A program made the translations under genes and the position numbers. 39,357 nt of DNA, from the NCBI GenBank assembly GCA_016287765.1, contig JAEEWS010000024.1, positions 1 through 39,357 on the forward strand. The letters run 5' to 3'. This document shows, piece by piece, positions 6,976 through 14,688 of the stretch (its first letter is position 1; each line of letters begins with the position of its first letter). The notes under the pieces were generated by a model. The model saw only the letters and a program-made list of their open reading frames with translations. It was not told the origin of the DNA and made no database searches. This DNA comes from Lachnospiraceae bacterium. Its GTDB lineage: Bacteria; Bacillota_A; Clostridia; Lachnospirales; Lachnospiraceae.

Positions 6976-8529
6976 ATGTTGCAGATTAAAAATCTTACAA
7001 TTACGCACAGAAAGGATCTGCGCGTGATAATTGAAAATTTTAATATGACTTTGAACGACGGGGACAAAGCTGTGATCATCGGAGAAGAGGGGAACGGCAA
7101 AAGCACTCTGATGAAGTGGATCTATGACCCGGAAATGGCTGAGGAGTACACCGAGTGCACCGGAGAAAGGGTAATAAATCAAGAGATCATGGGATACCTT
7201 CCCCAGGAACTTCCGGAAGGTGACAGATTGAAAACAGTTTATGAATACTTTTGTGAAGGCATATTTTTTCACGATACTTCACCGGGAGAACTGTCGACAC
7301 TAAGCTCTGATTTCGGACTCACTTCCGACTTCTTTTACAGTGATCAGATAATGGGAAGCTTGTCGGGAGGAGAGAAAGTAAAGGCACAGCTGATGAGAAT
7401 ATTGATTGACAAGCCCACAGTGCTTCTTCTTGACGAGCCTTCAAATGATATTGATATTGCAACATTGGAACTGTTGGAAAAGGTGATAAATGAATGGTCT
7501 CATATCGTACTTTACATATCCCATGATGAGACTCTTGTGGAGAATTCCGCAAATATGATAATCCATCTGGAACAGATCGCACATAAGACCAGGTGCAGAT
7601 ACACGGTGGTCAGGAATGATTATAGAAGTTATATGGCAAGAAGAGCGGATGCTTTTGAAAAACAGGAGCAGAAGGCACTGAATGACAAGAGAGAAAAGAA
7701 ATTGAGGGATGAAAAATACAAGAGGATCCTGCAGAAGGTGGAGCGTGCCCAGGCTACCATTAATCATGCGAATAAGTTTGACCTGGCGGATAAGATGCAG
7801 GCGGCGCATAACCTTAAGGACAAGATGCATACGGTAAAGTCCATGGGAAAACGGTTCGAAAGGGCAGATGAGAACATGACTGAAATGCCGGAGCAGGAAG
7901 AAGCCATATTTTTCAGGCTTGGGAATAAAAATTCAGCAATGCCGGCCGGAAAAACAGTTTTGGAATACTCTTTGGACGAACTCAGAACCCCCGATGGAAC
8001 AAGGGTGCTGGCTAAGGACATTTTCTTAAGGCTAAGGGGCAGCGAAAAGATATGCCTGGTGGGGGCTAACGGGGCAGGGAAAACCACGCTGCTTAAGAAA
8101 ATTGCGGAAGGGCTGTTGGCACGGACGGACATACGTGCGCAGTATATGCCCCAGAATTATGAGGACCTTTTGGATCTTTCGCTTTCGCCGGTGGAATTTT
8201 TGGATGAGACCGGGGAGAAGGCAGAGCGGACGAAGATACGGACATGGCTCGGGGCATTAAAGTACACCGCGGATGAGATGGATCACCCCATAGGAGAGCT
8301 GTCTGGTGGGCAGAAAGCCAAGGTGCTTCTCTTAAAGATGAGTCTGTCGGATGCAAATGTGCTGATCCTGGACGAACCTACCAGAAACTTTTCGCCTCTG
8401 TCGGGTCCTGTGATCCGAAGGATCCTGGCTGAGTTTCCGGGGGCGATCATCAGCATCTCCCATGACAGGAAATATATCAGCGAGGTGTGTACAAAAACCT
8501 ACACTTTATCAACGGAAGGACTAAAATGA
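6976..8529 (+). CDS. ABC-F family ATPase (possible ribosome protection protein)
   Basis: A 517-residue soluble protein with two ABC cassettes and no membrane domain. Cassette 1 has Walker A 'GEEGNGKST', signature 'LSGGEKVKAQL' and Walker B 'VLLLDEPSNDID'. A charged linker follows (about 215-290). Cassette 2 has Walker A 'GANGAGKTT', signature 'LSGGQKAKVLL' and 'VLILDEPTRNFSPLSGP', which replaces the usual DEPTNHLD. Members bind the ribosomal E site and rescue translation or displace antibiotics. The start at ATG 6976 follows a GGAGG; upstream in-frame codons overlap the leader terminator. The TGA stop is part of repeat copy 5. The attenuator leader supports a drug-responsive role; the antibiotic class is unknown. 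Confidence 0.88.
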   Translation: MLQIKNLTITHRKDLRVIIENFNMTLNDGDKAVIIGEEGNGKSTLMKWIYDPEMAEEYTECTGERVINQEIMGYLPQELPEGDRLKTVYEYFCEGIFFHDTSPGELSTLSSDFGLTSDFFYSDQIMGSLSGGEKVKAQLMRILIDKPTVLLLDEPSNDIDIATLELLEKVINEWSHIVLYISHDETLVENSANMIIHLEQIAHKTRCRYTVVRNDYRSYMARRADAFEKQEQKALNDKREKKLRDEKYKRILQKVERAQATINHANKFDLADKMQAAHNLKDKMHTVKSMGKRFERADENMTEMPEQEEAIFFRLGNKNSAMPAGKTVLEYSLDELRTPDGTRVLAKDIFLRLRGSEKICLVGANGAGKTTLLKKIAEGLLARTDIRAQYMPQNYEDLLDLSLSPVEFLDETGEKAERTKIRTWLGALKYTADEMDHPIGELSGGQKAKVLLLKMSLSDANVLILDEPTRNFSPLSGPVIRRILAEFPGAIISISHDRKYISEVCTKTYTLSTEGLK

Positions 8530-8559
8530 ACCCCTAACCCCGTCCCCGGGGTTCATTTT
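8523..8559. repeat. G-rich dispersed repeat, copy 5 (single unit folding on itself)
   Basis: AAAATGAACCCC and GGGGTTCATTTT form a perfect 12-bp inverted repeat around TAACCCCGTCCC. The ABC-F stop codon TGA (8527-8529) is inside the left arm. Confidence 0.88.
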
Positions 8560-8605
8560 CGGTCGGTATCTTGGTATAAAAAATCTACCACTTAGTCAAT
8601 TGGGG

Positions 8606-8634
8606 TTGTTTTTAGGAGTGATAATTGGTATGTT
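8606..8634 (+). promoter_or_regulatory. Candidate promoter for the ASCH gene
   Basis: TTGTTT, 17-bp spacer, TATGTT, 26 bp before the start codon. Moderate match only. Confidence 0.4.
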
Positions 8635-8659
8635 ATGAATTAATGTAAAAGGAGATAAT

Positions 8660-9082
8660 ATGAAGCCAGAAGAAATGTGGAAAAAGTCCGGCTTGGACGG
8701 TGAATATGATGCCTGGGCCTTCGGTGACGATCCGGATGGATTGGCGGAATTGGTTAAAAAGGGAATAAAGACTGCGACCTGTTCGGCGTATATTTTTTAT
8801 GAACTGGAAGGGGAAGAGATCCCTAAGGTCGGCGAATACAGCATTATTGAGGATTCCAATGAGAATGCCGTTTGCATCACGAGGACCACAAAAGTATATA
8901 TAACGGCATATGACGAGGTTACGGCAGAGCATGCGTTTAAAGAAGGCGAGGGCGACAGGTCTCTCGCCTATTGGAGAAAGGTGCATGAGGACTACTTTAC
9001 GGAGGAACTTAAAGAGATAGACAGGCCTTTCGATCAGAAAATGAAGCTGGTCTGCGAGGAGTTTGAGGTGGTTTATTCTTAA
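8660..9082 (+). CDS. ASCH domain protein (YqfB/RNA-binding-like)
   Basis: A 140-residue ASCH domain (PF04266), related to PUA folds. Family features are 'AWAFGDDPDGLAELVKKGIKTATCSAY' in two segments, with the conserved GxKTAT step, then 'ITAYDEVTAEHAFKEGEGD' and 'SLAYWRKVHEDYF', the hallmark C-terminal helix. Members are thought to bind RNA or nucleotides; one bacterial branch hydrolyses N4-acetylcytidine. AAGGAGATAAT precedes the ATG. The TAA stop is followed at once by a repeat copy. The precise substrate is not evident. Confidence 0.88.
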   Translation: MKPEEMWKKSGLDGEYDAWAFGDDPDGLAELVKKGIKTATCSAYIFYELEGEEIPKVGEYSIIEDSNENAVCITRTTKVYITAYDEVTAEHAFKEGEGDRSLAYWRKVHEDYFTEELKEIDRPFDQKMKLVCEEFEVVYS

Positions 9083-9137
9083 AAATGAACCCCGGGGACG
9101 GGGTTAGTGGTTCATTTTTTGACCCTTTGGGGACGGA
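9083..9137. repeat. G-rich dispersed repeat, copy 6
   Basis: A compressed unit (AATGAACCCCGGGGACGGGG) joined to a second partial unit ending GACCCTTTGGGGACGG. It starts directly after the ASCH stop and its right end runs into the ribosome binding site of the HAD gene. Confidence 0.85.
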
Positions 9138-9148
9138 GGATTTAGTTG
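9131..9148 (+). promoter_or_regulatory. Ribosome binding site built at a repeat junction, with TTG start
   Basis: The repeat sequence GGGGACGG changes after 9136 into AGGATTTAGTTG. The GGAGG at 9135-9139 is thus half repeat and half unique, seven bases from the TTG start at 9146. No ATG occurs nearby in frame, which supports the TTG choice. Confidence 0.7.
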
Positions 9149-9796
9149 AAAAAGGATTATTCGGTGATTTTTTTTGATGTGGACGGAACATTGACAGATT
9201 CGGGAACAGGCATCATGAACGGCTTTGCATATGCCATAGAAAAGATGGGCGGACGTGTGGAGGACAGGTCGATGCTTAAGCAGTTTGTGGGACCGCCTCT
9301 CAGAGATTCCTTCGGAAGGGTTTTGGGGTACTCGCAGGAGGATACGGAAAAGGCTGTCGCATTTTACAGGGAATACTACAACGGAATGGGCGGGAATCTT
9401 GAAAACAGTGTTTATCCCGGAGTAGAGGAGCTTTTGAAACGACTTGCGGAACGAGGAAAACGACTGGTGGTGGCTACTTCCAAAGGCGCCCGCGGGACTG
9501 ATTTTGTGCTGGAGCATTTTGGCCTTAAGAAGTATTTTGAGATCATAGCTACCGCGAACGACAGCGACAGACAGCATAAAAACGAAGTGATAGGATATGC
9601 CCTAAAGTTGTGCGGGATTCAGGACATGAACAGTGTCGTGATGGTAGGTGATCGTGAAAATGATATTAGCGGAGCTAAGTGCTTTGGAATGGACTCCATC
9701 GGTGTTTTATACGGCTATGGAAGCCGCGAAGAACTGACAGAGGCAGGAGCGACCTATCTGGCGGAAACTGCGGCAGATGTGGAAAAGTATGTCTGA
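9146..9796 (+). CDS. HAD family hydrolase, phosphoglycolate phosphatase-like
   Basis: A 216-residue HAD phosphatase. Motif I is 'FFDVDGTLTDSG' (nucleophile Asp at about 10), motif II 'VVATSKGA' near 112, motif III Lys in 'RQHKNEVI' near 148, and motif IV 'MVGDRENDISGAK' near 165. The alpha-helical cap of the C1 type lies between motifs I and II. Close relatives dephosphorylate phosphoglycolate, pyrophosphate or nucleotides; the substrate is not readable here. Translation probably starts at TTG using the junction ribosome binding site. The Nudix and SfsA genes follow on the same strand and may share a transcript. Confidence 0.88.
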   Translation: MKKDYSVIFFDVDGTLTDSGTGIMNGFAYAIEKMGGRVEDRSMLKQFVGPPLRDSFGRVLGYSQEDTEKAVAFYREYYNGMGGNLENSVYPGVEELLKRLAERGKRLVVATSKGARGTDFVLEHFGLKKYFEIIATANDSDRQHKNEVIGYALKLCGIQDMNSVVMVGDRENDISGAKCFGMDSIGVLYGYGSREELTEAGATYLAETAADVEKYV

Positions 9797-9836
9797 TAAC
9801 CTTATCATAGAAAACATTTAAATAGGGAGTAGAAAC

Positions 9837-10313
9837 ATGAGCGGATACATTGCGGATATCAGGAAACTGGTGGGCCACAGAACGGTGATCCAATGTGCTG
9901 CAAGCATAATAATCCTTGACGACCAAAACAGGATCCTTCTGGGCAAAAGGGCGGACAACCACCTGTGGGGCTATTCCGGTGGATCTGTGGAGATCGACGA
10001 GAAGGTAGAAGATTGCGCCAAAAGAGAATTGATGGAAGAGATGGGGCTTGAAGCGGTGAACATGGAGTTTTTCTATGTAAACTCCGGAGCGGAGACCCAT
10101 TACATTTATCCAAACGGGGACGAGGTCTCAAATATCGAGATAGTATATGTATGCAGGAATTGGCGAGGTGAGCCCCGGGCTGCTGACGGGGAGGTCGAGG
10201 AACTTAAGTTCTTCAATATAGACGAGATCACGATTGATGAGATATCGCCTCCAATACGGCCTGTTTGGCAAAAACTCACGGAAAACATGAAGGAGAAAAA
10301 TGAAGTACGATAA
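9837..10313 (+). CDS. Nudix hydrolase
   Basis: A 158-residue Nudix protein. The Nudix box is complete: G, then E five residues on, then 'KRELMEEMGLEA', starting from 'GGSVEIDEKVEDC'. The preceding 'RILLGKRADNHLWGYSGG' is the usual substrate-side segment. The family hydrolyses nucleoside diphosphate derivatives. Ribosome binding site GGGAG precedes the ATG. The 3' end overlaps the sfsA start by 14 bp in another frame, implying translational coupling. Specific substrate unknown. Confidence 0.9.
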   Translation: MSGYIADIRKLVGHRTVIQCAASIIILDDQNRILLGKRADNHLWGYSGGSVEIDEKVEDCAKRELMEEMGLEAVNMEFFYVNSGAETHYIYPNGDEVSNIEIVYVCRNWRGEPRAADGEVEELKFFNIDEITIDEISPPIRPVWQKLTENMKEKNEVR

Positions 10314-10953
10314 CATTTATCCTGCGGTGTTTTTAAAACGTCCAAACCGTTTCATAGCGGAAGTAGAATTAAACGGGCATACAGAGACTGTACACGTTAA
10401 AAATACCGGCCGCTGCAAGGAACTTTTGATCCCCGGGTGCGAGGTCTGGCTGACGGCGCCGGGAACTCCGGGCAGGAAAACAAAGTATGACCTGGTGGCG
10501 GTCAGGAAGTTGGACGGGGTGCTTTACAATATTGACAGCCAGGCACCCAACAAGGTGGCCAAGGAATGGCTGGAAGAGCAGGGCTTTGACAAGATCTTGC
10601 CGGAGTACACTTATGGAGATTCCAGGATAGACTTTTACATGGAACGGGGCAGAGAAAAGTATCTGATGGAAGTAAAGGGCTGTACCCTTGAGATGGGCGG
10701 AGTAGGTTACTTCCCCGATGCGCCGACGGATAGAGGCGTGAAGCACATCCGGGAACTTATAAAAGCAAAAGAAGCAGGCTATCATGCTAGCCTCGCCTTT
10801 GTGATACAGATGGATGGGGTTAAAGAAGTCAGGGCAAATGTGGCTACTCATCCTGAATTTGGAGAAGCAATGGAAGACGCAAAAAAGGCCGGCGTGGAGA
10901 TCGTTTTCCTCACCTGCCACGTGGAGCCCGACAAAATAGTAATCGCAAAATGA
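10300..10953 (+). CDS. sfsA: DNA/RNA nuclease SfsA (sugar fermentation stimulation protein family)
   Basis: A 217-residue SfsA protein of normal length. The N-terminal OB-fold part has 'RPNRFIAEVELNGHTETVHV' in pieces and 'NTGRCKELLIPGCEVWL'. The C-terminal PD-(D/E)XK-like part has 'DSRIDFYM' and 'YLMEVKGCTLE' with the catalytic Asp, Glu and Lys, followed by 'FPDAPTDRGVKHIREL'. SfsA was first linked to maltose gene regulation and later described as a nucleic acid-binding nuclease. GAAGGAG in the end of the Nudix gene is its ribosome binding site. Its TGA stop begins repeat copy 7. Confidence 0.93.
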   Translation: MKYDNIYPAVFLKRPNRFIAEVELNGHTETVHVKNTGRCKELLIPGCEVWLTAPGTPGRKTKYDLVAVRKLDGVLYNIDSQAPNKVAKEWLEEQGFDKILPEYTYGDSRIDFYMERGREKYLMEVKGCTLEMGGVGYFPDAPTDRGVKHIRELIKAKEAGYHASLAFVIQMDGVKEVRANVATHPEFGEAMEDAKKAGVEIVFLTCHVEPDKIVIAK

Positions 10954-11018
10954 ACCTTTGGGGACGGGGTTAGGGGTTCATTTTTTGAACCCCTAACCCC
11001 GTCCCCGGGGGTCAAAAA
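10947..11018. repeat. G-rich dispersed repeat, copy 7 (inverted pair)
   Basis: Two units in opposite orientation form a hairpin with 21-bp perfect arms (GGGGACGGGGTTAGGGG plus TTCA) around a short T-rich loop. The sfsA stop codon is the TGA at 10951-10953, inside the left end. The right end AAAAAGG joins the AAGGAG ribosome binding site of the next gene. Confidence 0.9.
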
Positions 11019-11031
11019 GGAGTAGAAAAAA

Positions 11032-11856
11032 ATGAGACTGGGAACATCATCGCCTTTAAAACATGAAACGCCCGAGGAGTGGGCGGAAAACCAGGTTAAG
11101 CTGGGATGCAGATGTGTGAATTTTCCCTTGAGCTGCAATGCGCCGGAGGAGAAGATCATTGCATATAAAGACGCGGCGAAAAAGCATGATCTGCTGATAG
11201 CAGAGGTGGGTATATGGCGTAATGCGCTGGCTGCCGACCCTGAGGAAAGAAAAAAGAACAGGGACTTTTGCATAGGGCAGCTACGGCTTGCGGATTTCCT
11301 TGAAGCCAGATGTGCGGTAAATGTGGCGGGAGCCTTTGGACCCAGATGGGACGGGCATTATAAGGAGAATTTTTCGGAAAATGCCCGGAAAGAGACGGTT
11401 CGGATGGTGAGAGAGATAATCGATGCGGCTGATGTGAAGAAGACTTACTTTACTTTGGAGCCCATGCCCTGGATGATCCCCACAAGCCCGAAGGAATACC
11501 TTGAGCTTCTGGAATCGGTGGACAGAGACAGGTTTGCGGTGCATATGGATGCAATAAACATGATAAATTCTGCCGAAAGATACTTTAATGCCGAGGAATT
11601 CATTGATGAGATCGCAGAAACCCTGGGAGACAGGATCAGAAGCTGCCACATTAAGGATGTTCATCTCTGTGAAGAGTTTACTTTCCGCCTGGCGGAGTGC
11701 GGGCCCGGAGACGGAGAATTTCCTTTGAGATATTATGCGGAAAAAATGAGCGGGTTGAGTAAAGATATGCCTGTTATTCTGGAACATTTAAACACAGACG
11801 AGGAGTATATAAAGTACATGGGAATCTTGAAGGAGGTATTAAATGGGGTACAATAG
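11032..11856 (+). CDS. Sugar phosphate isomerase/epimerase (xylose isomerase-like TIM barrel)
   Basis: A 274-residue AP-endonuclease 2/xylose isomerase-like TIM barrel (PF01261). Candidate metal ligands are Glu in 'TYFTLEPMPWMIP', Asp/His in 'FAVHMDAINM', His in 'IRSCHIKDVHL' and Glu in 'MPVILEHLNTDEEY'. 'FTFRLAECGPGDGEFPLRYY' matches the usual end of the barrel. Such enzymes isomerise or epimerise sugars, inositols or related acids. It overlaps the next gene (an FMN-dependent hydroxyacid dehydrogenase) by 14 bp, so both may act on one hydroxyacid or sugar acid route. AAGGAG precedes the ATG. Confidence 0.87.
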   Translation: MRLGTSSPLKHETPEEWAENQVKLGCRCVNFPLSCNAPEEKIIAYKDAAKKHDLLIAEVGIWRNALAADPEERKKNRDFCIGQLRLADFLEARCAVNVAGAFGPRWDGHYKENFSENARKETVRMVREIIDAADVKKTYFTLEPMPWMIPTSPKEYLELLESVDRDRFAVHMDAINMINSAERYFNAEEFIDEIAETLGDRIRSCHIKDVHLCEEFTFRLAECGPGDGEFPLRYYAEKMSGLSKDMPVILEHLNTDEEYIKYMGILKEVLNGVQ

Positions 11857-12742
11857 GGTTTACGATTCAAACGTCATCACTCAGAAATACATGGATTCTA
11901 TTCTCGTAGAACAGCGGATCATAGGATCAAAGGTGGCAGATACAACCACGGAGTTTTGGGGAGAAAACTTCAGCAGTCCCGTGATGACGCCTGCGTTCTC
12001 GCACCTTAAAAACTACAACGGGCGAGAGGAGAATGGGCTTGTGGAGTATTCGCTTGCGGCTAAAAGCTTGAACATCCTGAATTTCTGCGGTATGATGGAA
12101 AACGATATGTTTAAGAAGATCGCGGATACGGGAGCAAAGACCGCGCGCATAGTGAAACCCTATGAGGACAACGGTAAGATCCGCGACCAGTTGCAATTTG
12201 CGGAGAGTGTGGGGGCCTTTGCGGTGGGCATGGACATAGATCACATTTTCGGGGAAAACGGAAATGACATCTGCGTCGGAGAAAAGATGGCAGTGCAGAC
12301 GGAAGACAGGCTGGAGAGCTATGTAAAGCTCACAAGGCTGCCCTTTATCGTAAAGGGAGTGCTGAGTGTGCGAGATGCCCTTATCTGCGCAGAGATCGGT
12401 GCAAAAGCGATCATAGTCAGTCACCACCACGGAAGGATGAGTTCCGCCGTTCCGCCCATGATGGTCCTGCCCAAGATCAAGGAGGCTTTGAAGGATAAAG
12501 ATGTTAAGATCATCGTGGATTGCGGGATAGAGACGGGAACAGATGTTTATAAGGCCTTAGCCCTCGGAGCAGATGCGGCAGCGGTGGGGAGATCGATGAT
12601 GCCTGCTTTGGAAAAGGATGGTGCTACGGGCGTAGAACAGTTTATAACTCACGTAACCAACGAACTCAGGTTCGTCATGAGCAATACGGGGTTTGCAAAG
12701 GTTTCAGACATAGACGGTTCAGCTCTGTGGATGAAATCATAA
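11843..12742 (+). CDS. FMN-dependent alpha-hydroxy-acid oxidising/dehydrogenase family protein
   Basis: A 299-residue LctD/lactate oxidase-like TIM barrel, shorter than the usual 340-390. FMN-site elements are visible: Lys in 'LPFIVKGVLSVRDAL', 'KAIIVSHHHGRMSSAVPPM', and the phosphate-binding 'IIVDCGIETGTDVYKALALGADAAAVGRSMM' in two pieces. The canonical SNHGGR is SHHHGR here, so the catalytic His and Arg seem kept but the flanking Asn is not. The N-terminal region is trimmed. The start overlaps the end of the isomerase gene by 14 bp. A 2-hydroxyacid substrate is expected; lactate is not assured. Confidence 0.82.
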   Translation: MGYNRVYDSNVITQKYMDSILVEQRIIGSKVADTTTEFWGENFSSPVMTPAFSHLKNYNGREENGLVEYSLAAKSLNILNFCGMMENDMFKKIADTGAKTARIVKPYEDNGKIRDQLQFAESVGAFAVGMDIDHIFGENGNDICVGEKMAVQTEDRLESYVKLTRLPFIVKGVLSVRDALICAEIGAKAIIVSHHHGRMSSAVPPMMVLPKIKEALKDKDVKIIVDCGIETGTDVYKALALGADAAAVGRSMMPALEKDGATGVEQFITHVTNELRFVMSNTGFAKVSDIDGSALWMKS

Positions 12743-12813
12743 AATGAGCCTTTGGGGACGGGGTTAGGGGTTCAAAAAAATGAACCCCTAACCCCGTCCC
12801 CGGGGGTCAAAAA
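12743..12813. repeat. G-rich dispersed repeat, copy 8 (inverted pair)
   Basis: Starts immediately after the TAA of the FMN enzyme. Two opposite units form a hairpin with 21-bp arms and an all-A loop of seven bases. The right end CAAAAAGG runs into the GGGGGAG ribosome binding site of the ABC exporter gene. Confidence 0.9.
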
Positions 12814-12828
12814 GGGGGAGAGACAAAA

Positions 12829-14688
12829 ATGTCGGATTACAAAGATCGCAAGGATAATCCCTTGCACAAGGAATTTGGAATCTGGAGCAACGTAAGGTAT
12901 ATGCTCCGGAAAATGGCACAGTATGAGCCGAGCACTATATTTTTGATGATACTGGGGATCGTTTGTGCCTCGGTAAACTCGGTTTCTTTTGGTGTCGTGA
13001 CGAAATATGCCATCGATATCATTACCGGAGGATATGAAAAGGAAGAGGCAGTGAGACTGCTCATAAAGACGATGGCCATTCTTGCAGCCATACTGATCTT
13101 TTTCACTCTGGGAAACACGATCTCGTATGCAAAAAGCTGGTATCGGCACATCTTCGTCAGGATGAAGATGATAACTGAGAGAATCTCCAGGGTGTTGAGT
13201 CTAAAATATGAAATGCTGGAAAAACCCGACGTGCTGGACATCGCGGAGAGAGCGAATCAGGCTACGGGCGGGAATTACGACAGCGTTGAAGGCATGATCA
13301 AATTTATGGGCTACATAGCGACAAATATCTTCACGGTTATCGTAACCTTTGTTGCGGTTACCGTTCTGGATCGGCGGCTCATCATCGCCCTGATCCTGCT
13401 GGGCATCGTGCAGTTCGTTTACTACCGAAAGGTCGTCAAAAAGGACAAGGAGGAGGTTTGGGACCGCCTTTCACCCGTGTGGCGCAAGACCAATTACATG
13501 GAGAGAGTGACCCGGGACTTCGATTTTGCAAAGGACATAAGGCTGTTTTCGCTCAGCGGCTTTTTGGCGGACAAGCAGCAGAAGATCTATGATGTAAGGG
13601 CGGAGAGGATCGATCACCACGAGGAAATGTGGTTCAGATACGTTTTTTTCACAAGGGTGGCCTATGTGGTAATTCAGGCCTGTATTTATGTGACGCTCTA
13701 TCTTGCGGTGTTCCAAAACAACCTGAGAATCGGTGATTTCACCATGTTCATGTCCTTTGCCCTGACTTTTTCTGCGGCTTTTACCAACATGCTTCAGAAT
13801 TTCGGTAACCTAAAGAAGAATTCCCTTTTCGTGGACGATTTCAGATCCTTTATGGAGCTGGATCTCGGTGATGACGAGCAGGCAGGCATATGTCTTCCCG
13901 ACACGGAAAGCTTTGAAATTGAGTTCGTCAACGTATCCTATCGTTATCTTAAGTCCGAAAAATATGCCTTAAAGAATCTGAACCTCAAGATAAGATCAGG
14001 CGAAAAGCTGGCGGTAGTGGGCCTTAACGGAGCAGGAAAGACCACGATGATAAAACTGCTTTTAAGGCTTTACGATCCCACGGAAGGCTATATCACGCTT
14101 AACGGAACGGACATCAGAGAGTTTAACAGAGAAGAGTACTACAGAGCTTTTGCTCCCGTATTTCAGGATATTGAGATCTTCGCGTTCCTTTTCGGAGAGA
14201 ACATCTCGCTCAAGACTATGCAGAACACTGACAAGGGAAAGGCCCTGGCCTGTGCTGAGGAAGCCGGGCTCAAGGAAAAGATAGAGGCCCTGGTCAAGGG
14301 GCTGGATACGCCTCTTACAAAGATCGTTGAGGAGGACGGTGTTGATCTGTCCGGCGGCGAGAAGCAGAAGACCGCCCTTGCGAGGGCACTGTACAAGGGG
14401 GCGAAGTTCGTGGTTCTGGACGAGCCTACCTCTGCGCTTGATGCCATTGCCGAGCAGCAGCTGTACAACCGCTTTGACGAAATGATCGGGAAAAAGAGCG
14501 CCGTGTACATATCCCACAGACTGGCTTCCACCAAATTCTGCGACCGTGTGGCCATGTTTGCGGACGGTGAGATGATCGAATATGGGACCCATGAGGAACT
14601 AATGCGGGTTGAGGGTGAATATGCACGAATGTTCAACACTCAGGCTCAATACTATCGTGAGGGAAGCGAGGTGATCGAGAATGCTTAA
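12829..14688 (+). CDS. Heterodimeric ABC exporter, subunit 1 (membrane plus ATPase)
   Basis: A 619-residue type IV ABC half-transporter. The N-terminal 330 residues carry about six hydrophobic helices. The ATPase domain has Walker A 'GLNGAGKTT' near 399, Q-loop 'APVFQD', signature 'DLSGGEKQK', Walker B 'FVVLDEPTSALD' and H-loop 'YISHRLAS'. It overlaps the second half-transporter by 8 bp (14681-14688), which argues for a heterodimer. The substrate could be a lipid, peptide or drug. The ATG at 12829 follows GGGGGAG at good spacing. Confidence 0.92.
   Translation: MSDYKDRKDNPLHKEFGIWSNVRYMLRKMAQYEPSTIFLMILGIVCASVNSVSFGVVTKYAIDIITGGYEKEEAVRLLIKTMAILAAILIFFTLGNTISYAKSWYRHIFVRMKMITERISRVLSLKYEMLEKPDVLDIAERANQATGGNYDSVEGMIKFMGYIATNIFTVIVTFVAVTVLDRRLIIALILLGIVQFVYYRKVVKKDKEEVWDRLSPVWRKTNYMERVTRDFDFAKDIRLFSLSGFLADKQQKIYDVRAERIDHHEEMWFRYVFFTRVAYVVIQACIYVTLYLAVFQNNLRIGDFTMFMSFALTFSAAFTNMLQNFGNLKKNSLFVDDFRSFMELDLGDDEQAGICLPDTESFEIEFVNVSYRYLKSEKYALKNLNLKIRSGEKLAVVGLNGAGKTTMIKLLLRLYDPTEGYITLNGTDIREFNREEYYRAFAPVFQDIEIFAFLFGENISLKTMQNTDKGKALACAEEAGLKEKIEALVKGLDTPLTKIVEEDGVDLSGGEKQKTALARALYKGAKFVVLDEPTSALDAIAEQQLYNRFDEMIGKKSAVYISHRLASTKFCDRVAMFADGEMIEYGTHEELMRVEGEYARMFNTQAQYYREGSEVIENA

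Noticed and set aside
7850..7862. tRNA-like GGTTCGAA segment
   Set aside because: It lies within the ABC-F coding region and no cloverleaf surrounds it.
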